Shown here: positions 28,305 to 37,874 of the stretch, piece after piece
Numbering within the stretch: position 1 is the first letter of the stretch
Layout of the letters: each line of letters opens with the position of its first letter
Source: Xaviernesmea oryzae
GTDB taxonomy: Bacteria > Pseudomonadota > Alphaproteobacteria > Rhizobiales > Rhizobiaceae
Reading direction: 5' to 3'
DNA length: 64,000 nt
Assembly: GCF_900109605.1 (NCBI RefSeq)
Contig: NZ_FOAM01000020.1
Span: 44,871-108,870, forward strand
Position numbers and translations under genes: made by a program
The notes under the pieces: model-generated
What the model was told of the DNA's origin: nothing
The model's input: the letters and a program-made list of their open reading frames with translations, nothing else
Database searches by the model: none

Positions 28305-30146
28305 ATGGCTTCCGTATCGTCTTCCGCCGGCGCCAGCCCGGCCTATCGCTATGTCGACCACGCCTATGACGTCGTTGTCGTCGGTGCAGGCGGCGCGGGC
28401 CTGCGCGCCACGCTCGGCATGGCCGAGCAGGGTCTGCGCACCGCCTGCATCACCAAGGTCTTCCCCACCCGCTCGCATACGGTCGCGGCACAGGGCGGCA
28501 TCGCCGCTTCGCTGCAAAACATGACACCGGATAGCTGGCAGTGGCATCTCTATGACACCGTCAAGGGCTCCGACTGGCTCGGCGATGTCGACGCCATGCA
28601 GTACCTCGCCATGGAAGCGCCCAAGGCGGTCTATGAGCTGGAGCATTACGGCGTGCCCTTCTCGCGCAACGAGGAAGGCAAGATCTATCAGCGCCCCTTC
28701 GGCGGCCATATGCAGAACTACGGCGAAGGCCCCCCAGTGCAGCGCACCTGCGCGGCAGCCGACCGCACCGGCCACGCCATTCTGCACACGCTCTACGGCC
28801 AGTCGCTGCGCAACAATGCCCAGTTCTTCATCGAATATTTCGCGCTCGACCTGATCATGTCGGAAGACGGGCGCTGCACCGGCGTTATCGCCTGGTGCCT
28901 GGATGACGGCACCATTCATCGGTTCTCGGCCAAGATGGTCGTTCTGGCGACCGGCGGCTATGGCCGCGCCTATTTCTCGGCGACTTCGGCGCACACCTGC
29001 ACGGGCGATGGCGGCGGCATGGTCGCGCGCGCCGGCCTGCCGCTGCAGGACATGGAATTCGTGCAGTTCCACCCCACCGGCATCTACGGCGCCGGCTGTC
29101 TGATCACCGAGGGCGCGCGCGGCGAAGGCGGCTATCTCGTCAATTCCGAGGGCGAGCGCTTCATGGAGCGTTACGCGCCTTCGGCCAAGGACCTGGCCTC
29201 GCGCGACGTCGTCTCGCGCTGCATGACGCTGGAGATCCGCGAGGGCCGTGGCGTCGGCAAGAACAAGGACCACATCTTCCTGCATCTCGACCATCTGGAC
29301 CCGGCGGTGCTGCATGAGCGCCTACCCGGCATCTCCGAATCGGCGCGAATCTTCGCCGGCGTGGACGTGACGCGCGAGCCGATCCCGGTTCTGCCGACGG
29401 TGCACTACAACATGGGCGGCATCCCCACCAATTTCTGGGGCGAGGTGCTGAACGCCAATTCCGAGAACCCCGAGCGCCTGGCGCCCGGCCTGATGGCTGT
29501 CGGCGAAGCCGGCTGCGCCTCGGTCCATGGCGCCAACCGGCTCGGGTCCAACTCGCTGATCGACCTCGTGGTCTTTGGCCGCGCCGCCGCTATTCGGGCG
29601 GGCCAGGTGATCGACCGCAACGAGGCGATCCCCAGCCTCGACAAGGCTGCCTGCGACCAGATCATGACCCGCTTCGACGGGCTGCGCCACGCCAAGGGCT
29701 CGACGCCGACCGCCGTGCTGCGCGAGAAGATGCAACGCGCTATGCAGGAAGACGCCGCCGTCTTCCGCACCCAGGAGTCGCTTGAATCCGGCTGCCAGCG
29801 CCTCTCGGCCATCTGGAAGGAACTGCCTGATGTCAAGGTCGTCGACCGGTCGATGATCTGGAACTCCGACCTTGTGGAAACGCTGGAGCTGCACAATCTG
29901 ATGGCCAATGCCATCACGACGGTCTACGGCGCGGAAGCGCGCAAGGAGAGCCGTGGCTCGCATGCGCGCGAAGACTATACGGACGGTCCGTTTGCCGGAC
30001 GCGACGACGTCAACTGGCGCAAGCACACGCTGGCCTGGCTCAACGAAGCCGGCGACGTGACGCTGGACTATCGTCCGGTGCATACGGAGCTGATCGCCGA
30101 GGGCATCGACCCGAAGAAGATCGAACCGAAGGCGCGCGTGTACTGA
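28305..30146 (+). CDS. sdhA: Succinate dehydrogenase flavoprotein subunit
   Basis: The 613-residue FAD-containing catalytic subunit oxidises succinate to fumarate on the cytoplasmic face. It has the N-terminal [15 protein letters not shown]ossmann motif and the covalent-FAD His58 in [30 protein letters not shown] carries active-site residues, with [10 protein letters not shown] and [13 protein letters not shown] following. The C-terminal region is complete ([15 protein letters not shown]). Length is typical. It is normally followed directly by sdhB; here 391 bases containing a VapD-like gene intervene. Confidence 0.97.
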   Translation: MASVSSSAGASPAYRYVDHAYDVVVVGAGGAGLRATLGMAEQGLRTACITKVFPTRSHTVAAQGGIAASLQNMTPDSWQWHLYDTVKGSDWLGDVDAMQYLAMEAPKAVYELEHYGVPFSRNEEGKIYQRPFGGHMQNYGEGPPVQRTCAAADRTGHAILHTLYGQSLRNNAQFFIEYFALDLIMSEDGRCTGVIAWCLDDGTIHRFSAKMVVLATGGYGRAYFSATSAHTCTGDGGGMVARAGLPLQDMEFVQFHPTGIYGAGCLITEGARGEGGYLVNSEGERFMERYAPSAKDLASRDVVSRCMTLEIREGRGVGKNKDHIFLHLDHLDPAVLHERLPGISESARIFAGVDVTREPIPVLPTVHYNMGGIPTNFWGEVLNANSENPERLAPGLMAVGEAGCASVHGANRLGSNSLIDLVVFGRAAAIRAGQVIDRNEAIPSLDKAACDQIMTRFDGLRHAKGSTPTAVLREKMQRAMQEDAAVFRTQESLESGCQRLSAIWKELPDVKVVDRSMIWNSDLVETLELHNLMANAITTVYGAEARKESRGSHAREDYTDGPFAGRDDVNWRKHTLAWLNEAGDVTLDYRPVHTELIAEGIDPKKIEPKARVY

Positions 30147-30223
30147 CGGACGAGTCGAAAATTCACCGGTGAAAGGATATCGCCGTGAATATGATAGGAC
30201 ACAACAGGAGGATGTCGCGTTCA

Positions 30224-30538
30224 ATGTATGCCATTACATTTGACTCGGACACCGACACCCTGAAAAAGAGCTATCACAGTACGTCTTGGCAGAATGCCTA
30301 CAACGATATTGCGAAGTTTCTTCGCAGCCATGGATTCGATCGCCAACAAGGCAGCGTCTATTTCGGCGATGCGACGATCGATAGCGTCAAGTGTCAGATA
30401 GCAGTCCAGCGCCTGACCCTCGAATATGAGTGGTTCGCGCCATCGGTAACGGATATTCGAATGCTTCGAATCGAAGACAACAACGATCTAACACCAGCAA
30501 TTGAACTGGCGCTGATGGCAAAAGGGATGGCGCGCTAA
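30224..30538 (+). CDS. vapD: VapD-family (virulence-associated protein D) endoribonuclease-like protein
   Basis: A 104-residue protein starting [11 protein letters not shown]. It has the family pattern throughout: [33 protein letters not shown], then [20 protein letters not shown]. VapD proteins have a Cas2-like ferredoxin fold, and some (Helicobacter, Haemophilus) are ribonuclease toxins. The N-terminal acidic residue of the MYAxxFD motif (Asp7 here) is the residue implicated in catalysis. The ATG at 30224 is chosen because family members begin at MYA. AGGAGG lies at 30206-30211, and in-frame GTG/ATG codons at 30185, 30191 and 30212 are alternatives. It sits between sdhA and sdhB, its stop overlapping the sdhB start. 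Base composition is visibly less GC-rich than its neighbours, suggesting acquisition. No antitoxin-like ORF is adjacent. Confidence 0.85.
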   Translation: MYAITFDSDTDTLKKSYHSTSWQNAYNDIAKFLRSHGFDRQQGSVYFGDATIDSVKCQIAVQRLTLEYEWFAPSVTDIRMLRIEDNNDLTPAIELALMAKGMAR

Positions 30539-31317
30539 TGGTTGAACTCGCACTTCCCAAGAACTCGCAGATGACCGAGGGCAAGACCTGGCCGAAGCCG
30601 GCTGGGGCGAAGAATGTCCGCGAAGTCCGCGTCTATCGCTGGAGTCCTGACGATGGCCGCAACCCGTCGATCGACACCTTCTATGTCGATGTCGACGATT
30701 GCGGCCCGATGGTTCTCGACGCACTGCTCTACATCAAGAACAATGTCGATCCGACGCTGACCCTGCGGCGGAGCTGTCGCGAGGGCATTTGCGGTTCCTG
30801 CGCGATGAACATCGACGGCACCAACACCCTTGCCTGCACCAAGGGCATGGACGAGGTGAAGGGCACGATCAAAATCTACCCACTGCCGCACATGCCCGTG
30901 GTCAAGGACCTCGTGCCGGACCTGACCAATTTCTACGCCCAGCACCGCTCCATCGAACCTTGGCTGAAGACCGTTTCGCCGACGCCGGCCAAGGAATGGC
31001 AGCAGAGCCACGAGGACCGGCTGAAGCTCGACGGCCTCTATGAGTGCATTCTCTGCGCCTGCTGCTCGACCTCCTGCCCAAGCTACTGGTGGAATGGCGA
31101 CCGCTATCTCGGTCCGGCCGTCCTCCTCCAGGCCTATCGCTGGCTGATCGACTCCAGAGACGAGGCCAAGGGCGAGCGGCTGGATGATCTGGAAGATCCG
31201 TTCCGGCTCTATCGCTGCCACACGATCATGAACTGCGCACAGACCTGTCCCAAGGGCCTCAATCCGGCCAAGGCCATTGCCGAAATCAAGAAGATGATGG
31301 TGGAACGCCGGGTCTAG
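30538..31317 (+). CDS. sdhB: Succinate dehydrogenase iron-sulfur subunit
   Basis: The 259-residue electron-transfer subunit of complex II. The [2Fe-2S] ligands lie in [16 protein letters not shown] plus a later Cys (LACTKG). The [4Fe-4S] and [3Fe-4S] ligands lie in [16 protein letters not shown] and [11 protein letters not shown]. The ATG at 30538 shares its A with the TAA of the VapD-like gene (TAATG, 30536-30540), so sdhB translation probably depends partly on ribosomes finishing vapD. It is the last gene of the operon, with a hairpin just after the stop. Confidence 0.97.
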   Translation: MVELALPKNSQMTEGKTWPKPAGAKNVREVRVYRWSPDDGRNPSIDTFYVDVDDCGPMVLDALLYIKNNVDPTLTLRRSCREGICGSCAMNIDGTNTLACTKGMDEVKGTIKIYPLPHMPVVKDLVPDLTNFYAQHRSIEPWLKTVSPTPAKEWQQSHEDRLKLDGLYECILCACCSTSCPSYWWNGDRYLGPAVLLQAYRWLIDSRDEAKGERLDDLEDPFRLYRCHTIMNCAQTCPKGLNPAKAIAEIKKMMVERRV

Positions 31318-31339
31318 AGCCGAACCCGTTCAGAGCGAA

Positions 31340-31361
31340 ACGCGGCCCGAGAGGGCCGCGT
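31340..31361 (+). terminator. Probable terminator after sdhB
   Basis: A 9-bp stem (31340-31348 with 31353-31361, ACGCGGCCC/GGGCCGCGT) closes a GAGA tetraloop 22 bases after sdhB. No U-run follows, so termination may be partial. The 426 bases between sdhB and the next start (31318-31743) hold this hairpin and the CtrA box; I see no credible gene. Confidence 0.6.
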
Positions 31362-31667
31362 GCCAAACGGGCCCGCTGGAATGCCGCTCCGCGACCATCG
31401 AACCAGCATCCCGGCAGCATCGTACCGTTCTCTGCGATGACGAACGGCGTCGCGATCAAGTGGAAAACTTGCTGGCGGCTAAGCCACTCGACGGAAACAG
31501 ACGCCACTTGCGAATCGGAACCGAAGGACGGTCAGGCGTCACACTGTTGCGGATGACGGCTCTATCTGGTCACGAAACGGCCGTTGATGGACGCACGTGC
31601 CGTCATTTCTTGTCCTGAGCGTCGCCAGGGTGCAACAGCAGCGGCCAAACCTTGCCCCATTCCCCGG

Positions 31668-31683
31668 TTAAGGCTCGATTAAC
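31668..31683. promoter_or_regulatory. Perfect CtrA box (TTAA-N7-TTAAC)
   Basis: TTAA at 31668-31671, seven bases (GGCTCGA), TTAA at 31679-31682, then C at 31683. This matches the alphaproteobacterial CtrA consensus exactly, and the outer bases add GG/CC symmetry. It lies 61 bases upstream of the lipoprotein start codon, a normal position for CtrA activation or repression. Confidence 0.65.
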
Positions 31684-31743
31684 CTTCGGCTATCCACTAT
31701 CTGGACTGAACGAATGCGACGCGACATCAATCGGGAGTCAAAG

Positions 31744-32283
31744 ATGCGGACCCTTCCCCTTGCGGCTGGACTGATGGCAATGCTGGCCATGGCGGGCTGC
31801 CAGAGAACATCCATGTCCGATTACGGTGGCGCCCCCTCGGGTCCCGCGCCGCTTCAGGCGCAGCCGGTTCCCAGCGTTTCGGCCACGCAGCTGCCGCCGC
31901 CCGGCGCGCCGGGCGCGTCGTCGCAATTCCCCGCAGCGCCCGTCAATACCGCCGCTGCCAATCCAAACCCCGTCCCCGACGCGGCGCCCCCTGCTGCCTC
32001 GCTCGATGTCACCAAGGAATCGATGGTCGGCAACTGGCGCGTTACGTCCTCGGGCAGTTCCTGCGACATGTTTCTGACGCTGACCAATCTCGGCTCCGGT
32101 TCGCGCGGCGGCACGCGCGGCTGCGCCGGCGAGCTGACGCAGATGGGCTCCTGGGAAGTTGCCGGCAAGCAGGTCATCCTGAAGAGCCGGAGCGGCGACC
32201 CGATCGCGCGCCTCTACAAGAGCGCCGATGCGCGGTTCGACGGCTCGACCACCTCAGGTCAATCGGTCAGCCTCAGCCGCTAA
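31744..32283 (+). CDS. Omp19-like outer-membrane lipoprotein, AprI/Inh protease-inhibitor domain
   Basis: A 179-residue lipoprotein. The signal peptide ends in the lipobox LAMAGC, with the lipidated Cys at residue 19. A long Pro/Ala/Ser-rich linker (about residues 28-90) follows, and then a C-terminal beta-barrel domain of the AprI/Inh metalloprotease-inhibitor family. That domain has [36 protein letters not shown] and [17 protein letters not shown]. The last segment closely parallels Brucella Omp19, a surface lipoprotein that inhibits proteases. The two domain cysteines probably form the conserved disulfide. The ATG at 31744 has GGGAG at 31731-31735; the ATG at 31714 is an alternative. The perfect CtrA box upstream suggests cell-cycle-linked expression. 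Confidence 0.88.
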   Translation: MRTLPLAAGLMAMLAMAGCQRTSMSDYGGAPSGPAPLQAQPVPSVSATQLPPPGAPGASSQFPAAPVNTAAANPNPVPDAAPPAASLDVTKESMVGNWRVTSSGSSCDMFLTLTNLGSGSRGGTRGCAGELTQMGSWEVAGKQVILKSRSGDPIARLYKSADARFDGSTTSGQSVSLSR

Positions 32284-32503
32284 AGCCGCTTGCGAGCGGT
32301 CCGCCACGATCATCGGCGGCGAATCAGCTCATGGGCGGCGACTGGCCGCTCATGGTCAGGCAACACTACCTTGAGCCAACGAGCGTATGCGCGGTGCAGG
32401 AGCCTGGAGCGCGGCGGAAAGCGTCGTGTAGCGGCGCGCACCGGCAACAGGCCATGATGGCAACTACGCGCCGCTCGTTCCCGCGCAGAGCGAGAACACA
32501 AAA

Positions 32504-32532
32504 TTTCCAAAAGCCTGGTAGAAGCTTGGAAA
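32504..32532. repeat. Inverted repeat in the gap before zapE
   Basis: TTTCCAA (32504-32510) and TTGGAAA (32526-32532) are exact reverse complements with a 15-base loop. The 352-base gap 32284-32635 otherwise shows a short hairpin right after the upstream stop (CCGCT/AGCGG, 32286-32299) and no credible gene. The repeat may be an operator for zapE. Confidence 0.35.
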
Positions 32533-32635
32533 GACCGAAAGCCCGGCAGACCCGCCAGCATGTTCGTGGACTGCATCGAGGCCTGCGTGCCGCCCTTCCC
32601 GCGATCACGCCGCGGCATCGAACCGGAAGCCTGCC

Positions 32636-33796
32636 TTGCCCAATCCCGGAAACAGCATCACCCGCCGTCTCGAAGCGCTCGTGGCGGAGGACCGCCTTCA
32701 GCGCGATGAGCGGCAGATGGCGATCGCAGCGCGGCTCGATCGTGTCGCGGCCGAGCTGACGACCAGCCGAGCCCAGCGCAAGACCAATGCCCTCGGCTGG
32801 CTCTTTGCCGCCCGCCGCCAAGCCCAGCCGCCGCTTCGCGGGCTGTATATCTATGGCGGCGTCGGGCGCGGCAAGACCATGCTGATGGATCTGTTCTTCG
32901 AGACCGTGCCGATCGAGCGCAAGCGTCGGGCGCATTTTCATGCCTTCATGGCCGACGTGCAGGAGCGGATCTTCCGCCACCGACAGAGGCTGAAGGCCGG
33001 GGAAACGCGCGAAGTCGATCCAATGCCGCCTGTCGCCGCCGAGATTTACGGCGAATCGCGTCTGCTCTGCTTCGATGAGTTCACCGTAACCGATATTGCG
33101 GATGCGATGATCTTGTCCCGGCTGTTTACCGAGCTTTTCGCACGTGGCTGTGTGCTGGTCGCCACGTCAAATGTCGCGCCCGACGATCTCTATCGCGACG
33201 GCCTCAATCGCGGCCTGTTCCTGCCCTTCATCGGCCTCCTGAAACAGCATGCCGATGTAGTCTGTCTCGATAGCGAGACGGATTATCGGATGGAAAAAAC
33301 CGAAGGCATTCGCGTCTGGAACGCGCCCTTGAACGAAACGTCGCGCAAGGCCTTCGAGGAGGCCTGGCTGCAATTTACGGCTGGGCATGCGCCGGCGCCC
33401 GCGACCGTACCGATGAAGGGGCGGGAAATCACCGTGCCGTTGGCCGCCGGCCGAGCCGCGCGATTCGGCTTTGCCGATCTGTGCCAGCGCCCTCTCGGCG
33501 CTACCGATTATCTGGCCTTGCTCGCGCAGTATGACACGCTGTTCGTCGAAGGCGTGCCACGGCTGTCCGCCGACCGACGCAACGAGGTCAAGCGCCTGAT
33601 TTTGCTGGTCGACACGGTCTATGACAAAGGCGGGCTGATCATCGCCACGGCCGAAAGTGCGCCGGACGCCTTGCTGCTGGAACGACGCGGCACGGAAGGC
33701 TTCGAATTCGACCGCACCATCTCCCGCCTCACCGAGATGCAGAGCAGCGAATATCGCGAAGCACATCGCCAACACCACCAAATCGTGACGGAATGA
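32636..33796 (+). CDS. zapE: Cell division protein ZapE (AFG1-family ATPase)
   Basis: A 386-residue P-loop ATPase of the AFG1/ZapE family, which acts at the constricting Z-ring in bacteria and has a mitochondrial quality-control homologue. Walker A is YGGVGRGKTMLMDLF near residue 80. Walker B is LLCFDEFTVTDIADAMIL near residue 143. ATSNVAPDDLYRDGLNR is the conserved sensor region and VDTVYDKGG lies near the C-terminus. The TTG at 32636 gives the family-like N-terminus PNPGNSITRRLEALVA, but no strong Shine-Dalgarno is visible, so the start is less certain than the identity. Confidence 0.93.
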   Translation: MPNPGNSITRRLEALVAEDRLQRDERQMAIAARLDRVAAELTTSRAQRKTNALGWLFAARRQAQPPLRGLYIYGGVGRGKTMLMDLFFETVPIERKRRAHFHAFMADVQERIFRHRQRLKAGETREVDPMPPVAAEIYGESRLLCFDEFTVTDIADAMILSRLFTELFARGCVLVATSNVAPDDLYRDGLNRGLFLPFIGLLKQHADVVCLDSETDYRMEKTEGIRVWNAPLNETSRKAFEEAWLQFTAGHAPAPATVPMKGREITVPLAAGRAARFGFADLCQRPLGATDYLALLAQYDTLFVEGVPRLSADRRNEVKRLILLVDTVYDKGGLIIATAESAPDALLLERRGTEGFEFDRTISRLTEMQSSEYREAHRQHHQIVTE

Positions 33797-33802
33797 CGAC
33801 TG

Positions 33803-33830
33803 AAATTCTTACGTTTACGTAAGAATTTTT
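33803..33830. promoter_or_regulatory. AT-rich palindrome with T-run upstream of mdh: terminator or operator
   Basis: A perfect 12-bp inverted repeat (33803-33814 and 33817-33828) is centred on ACGTTTACGT and followed by a T5 run at 33826-33830, seven bases after the zapE stop. As RNA it would make a weak intrinsic terminator for zapE. As DNA its ACGT-N2-ACGT core flanked by TT/AA resembles operators of MerR-type regulators of catabolic genes. Confidence 0.6.
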
Positions 33831-33842
33831 CGATCTAACCGT

Positions 33843-33870
33843 TTGAAATTGCTAACATCAAAACTATTCA
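33843..33870 (+). promoter_or_regulatory. Candidate sigma-70 promoter for mdh-suc
   Basis: TTGAAA (33843-33848) and TATTCA (33865-33870) are separated by 16 bases in the AT-rich stretch upstream of mdh. This would give a leader of roughly 110 bases. It is the best -35/-10 pair visible there, and directly follows the ACGT palindrome. Confidence 0.4.
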
Positions 33871-33874
33871 TTGA

Positions 33875-34948
<1,074 letters not shown>

Positions 34949-34957
34949 CGGACCGGC

Positions 34958-34985
34958 GCGGGCGGGCTTTAAGAGGCCCGCCCGC
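34958..34985 (+). terminator. GC-rich hairpin between mdh and sucC
   Basis: A 10-bp perfect stem (34958-34967 with 34976-34985, GCGGGCGGGC/GCCCGCCCGC) with an 8-base loop and no U-run lies ten bases after mdh. It is more likely a 3'-end stabiliser or partial attenuator than a full terminator, since sucC starts 80 bases later without an obvious strong promoter. Confidence 0.5.
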
Positions 34986-35065
34986 TTCGCCTTTCACGCC
35001 GCTTTTCATCGGCCCGGTCGGCAGTTTCGAGCGGCGAACGGTCAAGCCCAAACAGGACACTTTCC

Positions 35066-36259
<1,194 letters not shown>

Positions 36260-36265
36260 ACTGTC

Positions 36266-36760
36266 ATGGCCAACGCTTCCTCGCAGCTTTCGCAACATCA
36301 TCTTCGTCTCGGCGCCCTTGTGGGGGCGTGGGTCGGCGACGAGCAGGTTGCGGCCTCTGCCTGGACGGCGGCCGGTGCGGCTGAAAGCGATGTCGCGGCG
36401 GAACCCCTGTTCGGCGGCGTGTTCGTCGAACAGCGGTACCGACAGGTTCGCGACCAGTCCGTCGCCTTCGAATCCCGGAACGTGTTCGGTTTCGATGCGA
36501 CGGATCAACGCTACAAGCTCTATCAGTTCGATACTTTCGGCTTTGCGCCGCCGACGCCGGCCAGCGGTGTGTGGGAAGGCGATGACCTCGTTTTCGAACG
36601 CAGCTCGCCGCGCGGAACGCAGCGCACCGTGTTTCACTTCGAAAACGAAGACAGCTACCGGATGAGCGTTTCGTTCCTTCCTGCCGGCGGCTCTGATTGG
36701 CAGGAGGTTGTCAGCGGATCCTATCGCCGCAGCACCTCCGTTTCGAAAAGCAATTCTTAA
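36266..36760 (+). CDS. DUF1579-family protein inserted between sucC and sucD
   Basis: A 164-residue cytoplasmic protein resembling DUF1579. The opening [16 protein letters not shown], the middle [13 protein letters not shown] and [18 protein letters not shown], and the end VVSGSYRRS match the family's lipocalin-like, ligand-binding beta pattern. The function is unknown. It begins six bases after sucC and ends 14 bases before sucD, so it must be translated from the same message. Codon usage looks like that of its neighbours, which argues against very recent transfer. Confidence 0.8.
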   Translation: MANASSQLSQHHLRLGALVGAWVGDEQVAASAWTAAGAAESDVAAEPLFGGVFVEQRYRQVRDQSVAFESRNVFGFDATDQRYKLYQFDTFGFAPPTPASGVWEGDDLVFERSSPRGTQRTVFHFENEDSYRMSVSFLPAGGSDWQEVVSGSYRRSTSVSKSNS

Positions 36761-36774
36761 GAAGAAGGCCTCGC

Positions 36775-37677
36775 ATGTCGATTATCGTCAACAAAGACAC
36801 AAAGGTCCTCGTTCAGGGCCTGACCGGCAAGACCGGTACCTTCCACACCGAGCAGGCGCTGGCCTATTACGGCACGCAGATGGTCGGCGGCATCCATCCG
36901 GCCAAGGGCGGCAGCAACTGGACCGGGTCCAAGGGCGAAACCCTGCCGATCTTTGCTTCCGTCGCCGAAGGTAAGGAAAAGACCGGCGCGAACGCGTCCG
37001 TGATCTATGTTCCGCCGGCGGGCGCCGCGGATGCGATCATCGAAGCGATCGAAGCCGAGATCCCGTTCATCACCTGCATCACCGAGGGCATCCCGGTCAT
37101 GGACATGGTGCGGGTCAAGGCCAAGCTCGACAAGTCCAAGTCGCGCCTGCTGGGGCCTAACTGCCCGGGCATCCTGACGCCGGAAGAATGCAAGATCGGC
37201 ATCATGCCGGGCTCCATCTTCCGCAAGGGCTCGGTCGGCATCGTCTCGCGCTCGGGCACGCTGACCTATGAAGCCGTGTTCCAGACCTCGAACGAAGGCC
37301 TCGGCCAGACCACGGCTGTGGGCATCGGCGGCGACCCGGTCAAGGGCACCGAATTCATCGATGTGCTTGAGATGTTCCTGGCCGACGACGCCACGACTTC
37401 GATCATCATGATCGGTGAAATCGGCGGCTCGGCGGAAGAGGATGCCGCCCAGTTCCTGATCGACGAAGCCAAGAAGGGCCGCAAGAAGCCGATGGCCGGC
37501 TTCATCGCCGGGCGCACCGCGCCGAAGGGCCGCACCATGGGCCATGCCGGTGCCGTGGTTTCCGGTGGCAAGGGCGATGCGGAATCCAAGATCGCCGCCA
37601 TGGAAGCAGCCGGCATCAAGGTCTCCCCCTCCCCGGCCCGCCTCGGCAAGACGCTGGTCGAAGTTCTCAAGGGCTGA
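36775..37677 (+). CDS. sucD: Succinyl-CoA synthetase alpha subunit
   Basis: The 300-residue subunit carries the phosphorylated histidine and CoA site. It has the N-terminal [40 protein letters not shown], and [19 protein letters not shown], with active-site GHAGAVVSG (His257). The start at 36775 has AGAAGG at 36761-36768. The upstream extension to 36697 is the other frame of the DUF1579 gene. Partner of sucC despite the intervening gene. Confidence 0.97.
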   Translation: MSIIVNKDTKVLVQGLTGKTGTFHTEQALAYYGTQMVGGIHPAKGGSNWTGSKGETLPIFASVAEGKEKTGANASVIYVPPAGAADAIIEAIEAEIPFITCITEGIPVMDMVRVKAKLDKSKSRLLGPNCPGILTPEECKIGIMPGSIFRKGSVGIVSRSGTLTYEAVFQTSNEGLGQTTAVGIGGDPVKGTEFIDVLEMFLADDATTSIIMIGEIGGSAEEDAAQFLIDEAKKGRKKPMAGFIAGRTAPKGRTMGHAGAVVSGGKGDAESKIAAMEAAGIKVSPSPARLGKTLVEVLKG

Positions 37678-37690
37678 AGCCCCCAAAACC

Positions 37691-37720
37691 GGCAGGCCGG
37701 GCCTTGGGGTCCGGCCTGCC
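37691..37720 (+). terminator. GC-rich hairpin between sucD and sucA
   Basis: A perfect 10-bp stem (37691-37700 with 37711-37720, GGCAGGCCGG/CCGGCCTGCC) with a 10-base loop lies 14 bases after sucD and 155 before sucA, with no T-run. It could attenuate transcription or stabilise the upstream mRNA, giving different sucCD and sucAB levels. Confidence 0.5.
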
Positions 37721-37874
37721 CTGACCCATCTGTAGGTGCATGCTGACATTTCAGCATCCCCACAGGAAGAACAGGCGCAACGCTCCTCGATGAACGGGCG
37801 CAGCGCCGCGACGGCCGGTTCGGCCGACGACCCCACACGCGAGGAGGCGGACGGACAGGTCCGCGGATCACATC

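Noticed and set aside
31286..31507. 73-codon minus-strand frame after sdhB
   Set aside because: It overlaps the end of sdhB and the terminator hairpin and shows no recognisable motif or ribosome-binding site.
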